Shown here one piece after another: positions 38,566 through 46,736 of a stretch of DNA of 64,000 bases. The notes below the pieces were generated by a model that saw only the letters and a program-made list of their open reading frames with translations, had not been told where the DNA came from and did not search any database. A program made the position numbers and the translations under genes. Source of the stretch: Cellulophaga baltica (GTDB taxonomy: Bacteria > Bacteroidota > Bacteroidia > Flavobacteriales > Flavobacteriaceae); assembly GCF_900102165.1 (NCBI RefSeq), contig NZ_FNBD01000006.1:62001-126000 (forward strand), read 5' to 3'. Position 1 is the stretch's first letter, and each line of letters begins with the position of its first letter.

Positions 38566-39237
38566 TTAAATAAATCCTTTTTCTTTAGCCGATGCGATTA
38601 ACGCATTATCATTTTCATTTTCCACACCAAAGATTTCTTTAATTTGCCGCTTTCTATTTTCAATGGCACTAATAGAGAGGGGTACATAGTCTCCCATATC
38701 TTTTGTGCGCGTTCCCACAGATAAATAGTATAGAATTTTAATGTCCGTATCATCTAAATGAATATTGGTTGACATTTTATTCCGAATAGCAATCAATGCT
38801 TTTTTAGTATAATAAGGAGGAGAAGTAAGAACAGTTTCTACCATTTCTTTTAGTACTATTTCATTAATTTCAGTTTTCACCATATAGCCTTCTGGATTTA
38901 CAGTTCTAAGAATGCTATTGATTCTATAATTATCACTAAAAGAAGATAAAAAGACAATTTTAGAAGTAGGGGAAATGTTACGCGCAATTACTCCTAAATC
39001 TTGCCCTGTACTTGGCACACCATCTACTACTGGAGATAGTTGAATGTCTAATAAAATTAAATCAAAGAGGTCTGAATTGGCTACAGATTGTTCTATTTTC
39101 TGTTTCCCTTCTTCAAAGGTAGTTGCCATTTCCATCGCTACAGTGAAATCTTCAAATTCTGCATCTTCAAGTATATATTTGTATCCAATCATCGTCATTT
39201 GATGATCATCTACAGCTAAGATTTTTAGGGTCTTCAT
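38566..39237 (-). CDS. NarL/FixJ-type response regulator
   Basis: A 223-residue two-component regulator. The receiver has Asp10/Asp11, phosphoacceptor Asp64 (LILLDIQLSP) and FLSSFSDN with a downstream MVKTE lysine. The C-terminal about 60 residues correspond to a helix-turn-helix of the LuxR type but diverged (DTDIKILYYLSVGTRTKDMGDYVPLSISAIENRKRQIKEIF). It starts 17 bp after its cognate TPR histidine kinase, so the two are one operon. Target genes are unknown. Confidence 0.85.
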   Translation of the reverse strand: MKTLKILAVDDHQMTMIGYKYILEDAEFEDFTVAMEMATTFEEGKQKIEQSVANSDLFDLILLDIQLSPVVDGVPSTGQDLGVIARNISPTSKIVFLSSFSDNYRINSILRTVNPEGYMVKTEINEIVLKEMVETVLTSPPYYTKKALIAIRNKMSTNIHLDDTDIKILYYLSVGTRTKDMGDYVPLSISAIENRKRQIKEIFGVENENDNALIASAKEKGFI

Positions 39238-39254
39238 TTAATCACTATTTTAAG

Positions 39255-41348
39255 CTATGCTATTTTATCAATCTCGTTTAGGTACGGAACTCTTATAATT
39301 AATTTTGTTCCGTTACCAATAGTACTATCTACACGTAATGTACCGTTTACTTTTTCTAATCTTGAAGAAATATTACGGAATCCAATGCCTTTTTTAGATT
39401 TTTTACTATCAAAACCTTTACCATTGTCTTCAATGATTACTGTCAAAAAATTATCTTCTACATCAAAATTAACGAAAATAGTACTAGCTTCGGCATGTTT
39501 GATACAGTTTTGAATACTTTCTTGAACAATTCTATATAGATTAATTTTTAAAGTACTATTAAGACTATCCCAGTCTAAATCTGTATTAAATTTATAGGAA
39601 TATTTAAGTGTCTCTGAGGCTGTTTGAAAGGTTTTTATCAACGATTTAATAGCCTCAATAAAGTTCTGCATTTTTTGAAAGGCAGCTTCATTTAGCTCAT
39701 GAGAAATACTTCTAATTTCTTCAGATAGCTCCGCTAACTCTGTGATGACTTCTGCTCTCTGAGCTATAGACTTCTCATCTTGCCTCTTATTAAGGCCCAA
39801 CAATACCAAGCGTATTCCTAGAATTTTGTTTAAAAAACCGTCATGCAATTCCTGAGAAATACGTTCTTGTTCTATTTTTTTTCCTTCATCAAATTTGCTT
39901 TGTTGCAACAATAGTAAATTAAATATTTCAAGATTACTCTCTTGCTGTTGTTGCTTAAAACGAAGATTGTTATTCTTAATACGTTGTATGACAATAATCA
40001 ATATGGCTGCGATGCCAATTAAACCTAAAACAGCTAGTGCACTCCATAGCCGTTTTTCTCGGATCAATAATTCATTTTGTTTCGCTAAAAGTTCATTTCG
40101 TTCAATAAATTCATCGGTTTGAAAACGAATCCGCGCAAATTTGTCTCGTAGTTTTCGTTCATCTTCTTTTAGCTTTTTATCAACTACAAAATATTCTTGT
40201 GCATAGGTTGATGCATTTTTTTTATCTACTAATGTTAAGAAATTTAGCGTTCTAAGTAAGCTCTCAAAATTTTCTGCTTTTTCAGATAATACCAAAGCTT
40301 TTTTAGCCACTTGCACAGCTTTTACTGTATCTTTTATATAGGCCAGATATTGTGCATAATGACCTGTAGAAGTGGCTTCACTAAAAGTATTATCGTATTC
40401 TTTAGTGATTTCAATAGCTGCTAAGTACTGTGGTTCTAAATCCTCTGTACTAAATAGTTTCTTTTTAGCATTGGCCAAATTAACCATAGCTTTTGCTAAA
40501 AATTCAGGATTTATGGTTCTTAAATTTTTAAAATTGACTACTTTTTCAAAACTATTTTCTGCTTCTCTATACTGGTTTAACAACATATTAGAGACCCCAA
40601 TATTATTGGTAATAAAAATTTGATTATAGGATTTATCAGTGGGTAAGGAATCTAAATAACTACTGGCTATTTTATAGTACTGAATGGCTTTTTCTATATC
40701 ACCTAAGGAGTGTGTTATAGATCCTAAACTATTATAACTATTAGACATCCCAAAATAATTCTTAGATTCTTTAAAAATTTCTAAAGCTTTTACGGTCGTT
40801 TGCTCAGCACCGGCATAGTCTCCTAATTTTCGTTGAATAGTGCTAATCGAATTATAAAGAAAAGCCATTTTCTTTTGATTATTCCGTTTTGAATATATAG
40901 CTAATGCTTCATTGTAATAATAGTAGGTACTATCTATTAATTTAGTGTTATCTAAAAATATACCCAAATCCCAGTAGGCTTCTGCCATGGCCACAGAATC
41001 TTTTTCCTTTTGTGCTAATGAAATTGTTTCTTTATTAATTGTTCTAAAAAATACGGAGTCTTTTAACTGAATGGAGTTATAAGATAGGATAGCTAAATGT
41101 TTTAACTTGATGGAATCTGTTGGTAGTAAATTAACTTTATCTAAAGCTTCTTGGACTATTTGCTTTCTTTCCTCAATATTGAGATTTGGATCTGAGCTAC
41201 GGTTAACGAGGATCGATAAAGAATCTTGAACAACTTTAGGACTACTGCTTTCTTGCGAAGAATTATCATTTTCACTGCAAGAAAAAAGAAGCAGCGCTGC
41301 AAGTGTGCAAATAGAAATATATAGGTATGTAATCTTGCCTGTTCGCAT
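39255..41348 (-). CDS. TPR-domain sensor histidine kinase (HisKA_3 type)
   Basis: A 697-residue kinase. It starts with a lipoprotein-like signal (LLLFSC, Cys24), then about 400 residues of tetratricopeptide repeats that face the periplasm (for example KKMAFLYNSISTIQRKLGDYAGAEQTTVKALEIF). One membrane helix follows (about 431-454), then a coiled linker, the phospho-acceptor histidine in ISQELHDGFLNK (about residue 501) and an HATPase domain with NCIKHAEAS, DNGKGFD and KGIGFRNI. This NarX-like kinase pairs with the downstream response regulator. TPR sensors usually bind peptides or proteins, so an extracellular peptide ligand is a plausible but unproven input. Confidence 0.88.
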   Translation of the reverse strand: MRTGKITYLYISICTLAALLLFSCSENDNSSQESSSPKVVQDSLSILVNRSSDPNLNIEERKQIVQEALDKVNLLPTDSIKLKHLAILSYNSIQLKDSVFFRTINKETISLAQKEKDSVAMAEAYWDLGIFLDNTKLIDSTYYYYNEALAIYSKRNNQKKMAFLYNSISTIQRKLGDYAGAEQTTVKALEIFKESKNYFGMSNSYNSLGSITHSLGDIEKAIQYYKIASSYLDSLPTDKSYNQIFITNNIGVSNMLLNQYREAENSFEKVVNFKNLRTINPEFLAKAMVNLANAKKKLFSTEDLEPQYLAAIEITKEYDNTFSEATSTGHYAQYLAYIKDTVKAVQVAKKALVLSEKAENFESLLRTLNFLTLVDKKNASTYAQEYFVVDKKLKEDERKLRDKFARIRFQTDEFIERNELLAKQNELLIREKRLWSALAVLGLIGIAAILIIVIQRIKNNNLRFKQQQQESNLEIFNLLLLQQSKFDEGKKIEQERISQELHDGFLNKILGIRLVLLGLNKRQDEKSIAQRAEVITELAELSEEIRSISHELNEAAFQKMQNFIEAIKSLIKTFQTASETLKYSYKFNTDLDWDSLNSTLKINLYRIVQESIQNCIKHAEASTIFVNFDVEDNFLTVIIEDNGKGFDSKKSKKGIGFRNISSRLEKVNGTLRVDSTIGNGTKLIIRVPYLNEIDKIA

Positions 41349-41377
41349 TAAAATAATTGAATTGACAAGATAAAAAA

Positions 41378-41407
41378 AAGCTTTAAATAAAAATTTATTT
41401 AAAGCTT
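41378..41407 (-). terminator. Terminator of the small lipoprotein gene
   Basis: A 14-bp inverted repeat (41378-41391, 41394-41407; the innermost pairs are loop) lies 22 bp after the stop of the small gene. On the minus strand a T8 tract follows. It separates the small gene from the kinase gene. Confidence 0.75.
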
Positions 41408-41429
41408 CTATTATGGTTATAATCGCTAC

Positions 41430-41582
41430 TTAATTACCTTTTGTTACTACTTCTCCACAATCATCACATGCAACTGGTGAATTTACATATAATTGATCTT
41501 CATCTTGACTGGCCTCAGAAGTGCAAGAGAACATTCCTAGACTTAAAACTACTACTGCGAATACCGCTACTAACTTTTTCAT
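41430..41582 (-). CDS. Small Cys-lipoprotein with C-terminal CDDC motif
   Basis: A 50-codon reading frame. The signal (MKKLVAVFAVVVLSLG) ends at a lipoprotein-like cysteine (MFSC, Cys20). The mature part is only about 31 residues, acidic (SQDEDQ), and contains VACDDCGEVV with a Cys-x-x-Cys pair. It has a consensus -7 box 38 bp upstream, a palindrome beyond that and its own terminator, all supporting a real gene. It sits between a LytTR regulator and a TPR histidine kinase on the same strand. The role is unknown; a signalling peptide, metal ligand or redox peptide are all possible. Confidence 0.75.
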   Translation of the reverse strand: MKKLVAVFAVVVLSLGMFSCTSEASQDEDQLYVNSPVACDDCGEVVTKGN

Positions 41583-41619
41583 AATATCTTTGATTTAAAT
41601 TGGTTACTTAATTTGAAAT

Positions 41620-41627
41620 CAAAAGTA
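41620..41627 (-). promoter_or_regulatory. -7 box of the small lipoprotein gene
   Basis: On the minus strand this reads TACTTTTG, an exact TAnnTTTG match, 38 bp upstream of the small gene start. There is no TTG at -33; a palindrome occupies that place. Confidence 0.55.
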
Positions 41628-41638
41628 TAGCGCAGTAG

Positions 41639-41657
41639 TACTGTTTATAGAACAGTA
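41639..41657. promoter_or_regulatory. Palindromic operator candidate
   Basis: TACTGTT (41639-41645) and AACAGTA (41651-41657) form a perfect 7-bp inverted repeat with a 5-nt spacer. It covers the -33 region of the small lipoprotein promoter. The ACTGTT half-site resembles the ACnGTT core of LytTR-type sites, and a LytTR gene ends 63 bp away. Confidence 0.5.
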
Positions 41658-41719
41658 TCATTTCTTGGTGTATTTCCCTAATATCTGTGAGTATCTATCT
41701 TATTTTTGTAAGAATTTAC

Positions 41720-42454
41720 TTAATTAAACGTGGTAATAGTACTTTTGGTTAGTATTTTCTTGACTTCATCTATATTTGATTTGTAAGATTTAGAGAAGGG
41801 GAGTGTGGTACTGTTGTTCTTTATGGTGCAGGTTGATTTACCATAATTAATTCTAGAAATGTACGTCGTATTAAGAATATAACTTTGGTGAATTCTCATA
41901 AAGCTAGCAGGTAATCTATCTTCAAACGTTTTTAGGGTTTTAAAAGCGCTGATGATAGAACCATCTTTCATAAAAACGTCGGTAGTGTTGTTGTCTGCTT
42001 TTAAATACATAATTTCATTGGTACTTATATACCGATAATCTTTATAAGATTTTAAACATAAGGTAGTATTGGTACATTGCGAGCTAAAATCTCTCTTCTG
42101 TAATTTTAAAACAGATTTACGAATATCAAATTCATTTAACGGTTGTAGCCAGTAATCAAAGAAGCCATTTTTAATAGCATCATAAGCATATTCTTTACTT
42201 TTTGATATACCAATAATCACGGGAAGATGTTTTAGATATTGGTGTAATTCTAACACCATCATAAAACAGGTTTCTGCATTCTGATTTAGGTTGATAAATA
42301 TAATTTCAGGAGATTCTTTTAAAATGATGTTTAAGCCTTCAGAAGAATGCTCTGCAACACCAGCACAATTAAACTCTTTGAAGTTGGCTAATTGCGTTCT
42401 GAGGGTATGGCTAAAGGTACTATCAGAATTTATAATGGCATAGCTGTATTCCAT
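41720..42454 (-). CDS. LytTR-family regulator with degenerate receiver
   Basis: A 244-residue protein from the ATG at 42454; an upstream TTG would extend the frame through a hairpin repeat and is unlikely. The C-terminal LytTR DNA-binding domain is clear (YISTNEIMYLKADNNTTDVFMKDG, then RLPASFMRIHQSYILNTTYISRI). The N-terminal receiver has lost key residues: the phosphoacceptor Asp is Asn55 (IIFINLN) and the acidic pair is Asn9/Ser10. It is therefore probably not phosphorylated in the usual way. The small lipoprotein gene follows on the same strand. Confidence 0.85.
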   Translation of the reverse strand: MEYSYAIINSDSTFSHTLRTQLANFKEFNCAGVAEHSSEGLNIILKESPEIIFINLNQNAETCFMMVLELHQYLKHLPVIIGISKSKEYAYDAIKNGFFDYWLQPLNEFDIRKSVLKLQKRDFSSQCTNTTLCLKSYKDYRYISTNEIMYLKADNNTTDVFMKDGSIISAFKTLKTFEDRLPASFMRIHQSYILNTTYISRINYGKSTCTIKNNSTTLPFSKSYKSNIDEVKKILTKSTITTFN

Positions 42455-42506
42455 AAGATAATAAATTAGCTTGCAAATTACCATATGTTCATAACAATAG
42501 ATTGCA

Positions 42507-42535
42507 TGAAAACCTTTGACTTTCAAGGGTTTTCA
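42507..42535. repeat. Hairpin repeat, copy 2
   Basis: A 13-bp stem with one G-T pair and a CTT loop, nearly the same as 38473-38501 including the flanking TGCA/TGCG-like edge. It lies 47 bp past the stop of the beta-helix lipoprotein and just upstream of the LytTR gene. Confidence 0.6.
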
Positions 42536-42581
42536 TTCGAAAATGCTTTTAAATAACTCTTTTTAGCTAACTATTCGTAAT

Positions 42582-44099
42582 CTATTCAGGAATGTATTGG
42601 TAGGCACCGAGGCTTGGTAAGGTGGTCCTATCTACTTCATTGATATCTAGTGGCGCTTGAGTTGCAAGCATCACATCTCCTTTATCTAAAGCAAAAGAAG
42701 TAGCTGTTAATGCGAATATGTTTTTGATAGGATCTACAAAGGCGGCCTCTTCATTTAAAATGATATTTTTATAAAGCGCTTCATTTTGAAAATCATACCA
42801 TGGATTTCCTGTGAAATTTTCAGCATTGATGGTTACCATAGAATTGGTAAATTGAATTCCTAATGCATCGGTATTCATATCCAAATTGGCGATCAATAAT
42901 TCTGTGGTACTATTTCCAGTAATGATACAGTTTCCAAATGTAGCCGTTGTTTTTTGGTCGGTATCATTTGTAATTTGTAGTGCAGGGCCTGTTCTGCTAC
43001 CACTGGTCCAGTAATTGGCTATCGTGCTATGAATGAAACTGATAGCGCTACCGCCTTTAAGGTTTACAGACGAACCACCAGCATTGGCTACGACCAAATT
43101 TTCTGCAGATATTGAAGCGCCTTTGACCCATAAATTTACCGATGCGCTATTGTATATCTGAGTATTTTTTAAGCTTAAGTTTTCCGTTACAGTGTTTGTA
43201 TTTCCATTGACAGCTAAACCAATGCTTGCATTTTTAATGGTCAAATAATTTAATTTATTTGCAACACTATTTTCATCAAACCAAACAGTTCCCCATTGCC
43301 CAGAGGTATTTGCATAGGCTGGTTCTAATCGGTCGCCTTCAAAAATAACTTCATTTTCTAAGGCTATCGCATCATAACTTTTTTGTCCCTGAATGATTAC
43401 ATTACTACTATCCTGCATGTAGAGCCCAGAATTCTCATGAAAATATACTCGAGTACCAGCGGCTATGTTTAGTGTTTTATTTTTAGGTACGGTTGCATAT
43501 CCATAGATTACATAGGCCTTTTCGTTATTAAAATTTAATTGATCGTCGCTAAGTTCAAAACCTGTGACTTCTATTTCTTCACCATTATCCGTAGTGCCTA
43601 ATTTTAAAGTATTCTGATTTATATCAGATGGAAATAAAAAAATAGCATCTTTAACAAGCGTAACTAAAGGTATCTTTTGTTCATGTATACCTGTATCAAA
43701 ACGTATCGCATCTAGGTATAAAAACTCTTTTTGATTCGTGGTAGAAATATCAACGGTGGTTTCTATAAAAATATATAAACTATCCTTTGCTAATAGAGGA
43801 GTGTTTAGAAACGTAGTTCCTGCTTGTCCGTCTACATTAATCCTATAGAAGCTCTCTATTCCATTTTCTAAGGTGATGGAGGGTATTTGTAGATCTTTGG
43901 CGCTAGTGTTATACACTTTTAAGGCATAGGTACTACTGCCTATGTTGGTAAAAACGGTATCTAGAAAAATAGTATCCTTAGAAAATGATAAATTACCAGT
44001 ACTATCTTCATAGTCAAAATCTTTTCGACAAGAACTCCCTAACCAGACAAAAGCGAAGAGTATAAAAAAACATAAGGGTTTGAGTTGATTCGCTTTCAT
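42582..44099 (-). CDS. Beta-helix-like lipoprotein
   Basis: A 505-residue lipoprotein with signal LFAFVWLGSSC. The N-terminal part has an immunoglobulin-like look (DTIFLDTVFTNIGSSTYALKVYNTSAKDLQIPSI). Residues from about 190 on show short repeated strands ending in Asn/Gly (NVIIQGQ, NYLTIKNASIGLAVNG, NLSLKNTQIYNS, NLVVANAGGSSVNL), typical of a right-handed parallel beta-helix. It is probably surface-exposed. No catalytic site is evident. The thioesterase and glutaminyl cyclase genes lie upstream with 9 bp and overlapping junctions, so the three form an operon. Confidence 0.75.
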   Translation of the reverse strand: MKANQLKPLCFFILFAFVWLGSSCRKDFDYEDSTGNLSFSKDTIFLDTVFTNIGSSTYALKVYNTSAKDLQIPSITLENGIESFYRINVDGQAGTTFLNTPLLAKDSLYIFIETTVDISTTNQKEFLYLDAIRFDTGIHEQKIPLVTLVKDAIFLFPSDINQNTLKLGTTDNGEEIEVTGFELSDDQLNFNNEKAYVIYGYATVPKNKTLNIAAGTRVYFHENSGLYMQDSSNVIIQGQKSYDAIALENEVIFEGDRLEPAYANTSGQWGTVWFDENSVANKLNYLTIKNASIGLAVNGNTNTVTENLSLKNTQIYNSASVNLWVKGASISAENLVVANAGGSSVNLKGGSAISFIHSTIANYWTSGSRTGPALQITNDTDQKTTATFGNCIITGNSTTELLIANLDMNTDALGIQFTNSMVTINAENFTGNPWYDFQNEALYKNIILNEEAAFVDPIKNIFALTATSFALDKGDVMLATQAPLDINEVDRTTLPSLGAYQYIPE

Positions 44100-44108
44100 T
44101 GCTGTAAT

Positions 44109-44501
44109 TTACTTAAAAATGGCAATAATATCATCTGAAACTCTAATAGGTCTATTGCTTTGAGAATCTAGCAACACCCATTCTGTTTTAGATTTTAAAA
44201 GCAGTTGTTTTGTCTTCTGGTCGTGCATTTCTACCATTCGGATAGAAAGTGCTCCTTTTGATTCTTTTATATAGGTTTTTATGTCAATAATATCATCCAA
44301 TACAGCGGCTCTTTTGTATTCTATAAAATGACTTTTTACCACCCAAATACTTTGTTCTAAGAGTTCTTTAGGGGCTTTTTCTCGCCAGTGTTCCTTGGCA
44401 ATATCTTGAATCCATTGTACATAACGCACATTGTTTACGTGGTTTAAGTCATCCAAATCATCTTGGGTAACCTGTATGGTTTTGTGAAAAGATTTCGGCA
44501 T
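44109..44501 (-). CDS. Acyl-CoA thioesterase (4HBT fold)
   Basis: A 130-residue hot-dog-fold protein of the YbgC/FadM group: DDLDDLNHVNNVRYVQWIQDIAKEHW carries the catalytic-region Asp/Asn/His pattern, and FIEYKRAAVLDDIIDI follows. Such enzymes hydrolyse acyl-CoA thioesters. Its ATG overlaps the stop of the upstream glutaminyl cyclase gene by one base (TAATG), showing translational coupling. The substrate chain length is not predictable. Confidence 0.85.
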   Translation of the reverse strand: MPKSFHKTIQVTQDDLDDLNHVNNVRYVQWIQDIAKEHWREKAPKELLEQSIWVVKSHFIEYKRAAVLDDIIDIKTYIKESKGALSIRMVEMHDQKTKQLLLKSKTEWVLLDSQSNRPIRVSDDIIAIFK

Positions 44502-45544
44502 TATTTTTTAATTATTTTTACTTCAAATAATTTATCCCAATTTTTTCCAGTGACAAAGAATGTACCTCTTTTGGTATGATAAGCCACTCCGTTTAAAACA
44601 TCTAAATCCGGATGTTTCGTTACTTTATCTTTTAATCCACCAAAATTAATTACTCCAATAATTGCACCACTAACAGCATCAATAATCATCATACTTTCTT
44701 TTTGCCATACATTGGCATAAATGAGTCCGTCTACATATTCTAACTCATTTGTTTTATTAAAAATAGATTTGTTGGTGACTGTTTCTATATGATCTTCTTC
44801 TACTAGGGTCTCAGGATTAAGTAGCCATATTTTTTCACTACCATCACTCTTGTATAATTTTTTCCCATCGTTTGTTAACCCCCAACCTTCTTTACTTGCT
44901 CCATATTGAAAACTATCTATCTTCTCCAGAGTATTGACATCATAGATAAAGCCTAAACCACTTTGCCAGGTAAGCATATAAATTTTATCATTAAGGATGG
45001 TAAGTCCTTCTCCAAAATATTGTGCATCCAAGTCTATTTGCTTAAACACTTTGCCAGTTTTAAAATCAATTTTTCTTAAGTATGATTGTCCTTTTCTTCC
45101 TGTGCTTTCATAAAGAGTATCTTTATAAAATTCTAAGCCTTGTGTAAACGCTTTTCGATCATGAGGAAATTCATTAATAATCTCATAGGTATAAACTTCA
45201 GGGCCTTTTTCTGCTAAAAGTTTAATATTCTTTTCTATTTCACCTGTTGTACCTTCATAGGCTATGGTAGCTTTAATTGTTTTCTCTCCCAGATGTGGCA
45301 TATCTAAAAGAATACGATTATTTTCGACCTTTAACGGTTTATCGTTAATAGTATATGATATGTTTTCAATTTCAAGTCCTTTTTTATTTTTCACCGCAAT
45401 TCCAACGGATGCATTTTGCTGAAATTCTGTTTTATTGCCTGTTAATTCTATTTCAAATAAATCCGCAGGAACAGCATTACTGCTTCCGCAAGCATTTAAA
45501 AAGATGATTAATAGGAGTGAAGTAATCGAAAAAATAGATTTCAT
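44501..45544 (-). CDS. Glutaminyl-peptide cyclotransferase (glutamine cyclotransferase family), lipoprotein
   Basis: A 347-residue lipoprotein (lipobox LNAC, Cys19). After an Ig-like stalk of about 95 residues comes a five-bladed beta-propeller with family motifs FPHDRKAFTQGLEF, YFGEGLTILNDKIYMLTW, ASKEGWGLTNDGKKLYKSDGS and NELEYVDGLIYANVW. The family converts N-terminal glutamine of peptides into pyroglutamate. It is anchored in the envelope. The pyroglutamate it could produce is the substrate of PxpABC, also encoded in this window but 30 kb away. Confidence 0.85.
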   Translation of the reverse strand: MKSIFSITSLLLIIFLNACGSSNAVPADLFEIELTGNKTEFQQNASVGIAVKNKKGLEIENISYTINDKPLKVENNRILLDMPHLGEKTIKATIAYEGTTGEIEKNIKLLAEKGPEVYTYEIINEFPHDRKAFTQGLEFYKDTLYESTGRKGQSYLRKIDFKTGKVFKQIDLDAQYFGEGLTILNDKIYMLTWQSGLGFIYDVNTLEKIDSFQYGASKEGWGLTNDGKKLYKSDGSEKIWLLNPETLVEEDHIETVTNKSIFNKTNELEYVDGLIYANVWQKESMMIIDAVSGAIIGVINFGGLKDKVTKHPDLDVLNGVAYHTKRGTFFVTGKNWDKLFEVKIIKK

Positions 45545-45672
45545 TTCGTAATTTTTAAATTTTTTTAAAGCGATCTGCTAAAAATTAAATATTCAAGAAT
45601 TTGGCTTTCAATTAGATAGCATAAATTCTATTTGTAGGCAAGGTATTTATTTAAAATTAGAAAGTAAAATGA

Positions 45673-45702
45673 TTGTGAAAAAATTAAAACATTGTATATT
45701 TG
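45673..45702 (+). promoter_or_regulatory. Promoter of the SRP RNA
   Basis: TTG at 45673-45675, a 19-bp spacer and TATATTTG at 45695-45702 match the Bacteroidota consensus fully. It ends 4 bp before the RNA 5' end and is the best promoter in the window. Confidence 0.8.
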
Positions 45703-45706
45703 CAGC

Positions 45707-45800
45707 GGCAAGTCCTACGCGACCAGCTCCTGCAGAATCCCCCAGGGTGGGAACGCAGCAAGGGTATGTGGTTGTAGCGGTGCGACGTAGGTAGCTTGCC
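45707..45800 (+). ncRNA. ffs: Signal recognition particle RNA (small bacterial type)
   Basis: A 94-nt region whose ends pair (GGCAAG with CTTGCC, then CCTACG with CGTAGG). The middle holds the conserved SRP Alu-less hairpin tip: CCCAGGGTGGGAACGCAGCA followed by AGGGTA, the Ffh-binding loop with asymmetric and symmetric internal loops. It is GC-rich against an AT-rich background. A full Bacteroidota promoter precedes it and a T6 run follows the closing stem, acting as terminator. The RNA joins Ffh to target membrane proteins. Confidence 0.9.
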
Positions 45801-45880
45801 ATTTTTTATTTCTTCAATTTATTCCCCTCCTTTTTTTCTCCTTATTATTATTCGTTTCTTTGTATCCATTAAAATTTTTT

Positions 45881-46690
45881 ATGGAACAAAAAGTTGTTTT
45901 AATTACTGGTGGTTCATCTGGTATTGGAAAATCTATTGGTATTTTTTTAAAATCTAAAGGTTTTATAGTTTATGGTACTACAAGGAGCAAGGCGAAGTAT
46001 CCTAACTTTGATGCTTTTAATTTGTTAGAATTAGATGTAAAAAAAGAAGATACTATTGCTCTTGCAATAACAGAATTACTAAAACGCGAAGGAAAGATTG
46101 ATGTATTGGTAAACAATGCAGGAGTTGGTATTACTGGACCCATAGAGGAAACGCCAGACGTTGAAATTTCAAAAGCATTTGATACCAATTTTCATGGTCC
46201 TATTCGTATGATGAAAGCTGTATTGCCACAGATGCGTCTTCAAAAAGCTGGACTTATTATTAACATAACCTCCATTGCTGGATATATGGGATTGCCGTAT
46301 CGTGGCATTTATTCTGCTTCTAAAGGGGCATTGGAATTAGTAACGGAAGCCATGCGAATGGAAACTAAAGATTTTGGTGTACACATCACAAATTTAGCTC
46401 CAGGAGATTTTGCCACAAATATTGCTTCTGGTAGGTATCATTCTCCAGTACTAACTAATTCGGCCTATCAAAAACCGTATGGAGCTACATTAGAAGCTAT
46501 TAATAATGATGTAGATAGTGGAGGAGACCCTATTCAAGTGGCACACAAAGTTTTTAAGATCATTAAAACTCCCAAACCCAAAGTTCATTATAAGGTGGGC
46601 GACTTTATGCAGAAATTCTCTCTTTTATTAAAAAAGATTCTTCCAGATAAAGTGTACGAGAAATTACTCTTAAACCATTATAAATTGTAG
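45881..46690 (+). CDS. Short-chain dehydrogenase/reductase
   Basis: A 269-residue SDR from the ATG at 45881 ([16 protein letters not shown]); a TTG 21 bp upstream is less likely. The cofactor motif [12 protein letters not shown], the NNAGVG motif and the catalytic YSASKGALE (Tyr-x3-Lys) with a preceding serine (ITSIAGYMG) are present. The Thr-Arg-Ser after the second strand (GTTRSKAKY) suggests NADPH preference. Substrate unknown. The gene lies right after the SRP RNA. Confidence 0.88.
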   Translation: MEQKVVLITGGSSGIGKSIGIFLKSKGFIVYGTTRSKAKYPNFDAFNLLELDVKKEDTIALAITELLKREGKIDVLVNNAGVGITGPIEETPDVEISKAFDTNFHGPIRMMKAVLPQMRLQKAGLIINITSIAGYMGLPYRGIYSASKGALELVTEAMRMETKDFGVHITNLAPGDFATNIASGRYHSPVLTNSAYQKPYGATLEAINNDVDSGGDPIQVAHKVFKIIKTPKPKVHYKVGDFMQKFSLLLKKILPDKVYEKLLLNHYKL

Positions 46691-46695
46691 CTTTG
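46688..46695 (+). promoter_or_regulatory. -7 box upstream of fsa
   Basis: TAGCTTTG fits TAnnTTTG exactly and includes the SDR stop codon. It lies 41 bp before the aldolase ATG. No -33 TTG at the usual distance. Confidence 0.4.
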
Positions 46696-46736
46696 TAACT
46701 CATAGATTTTCAATTAATAATACTAAAAATAGAAGC

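Noticed and set aside
42455-42526. N-terminal extension of the LytTR gene
   Set aside because: It would translate through the hairpin repeat and adds no receiver sequence.
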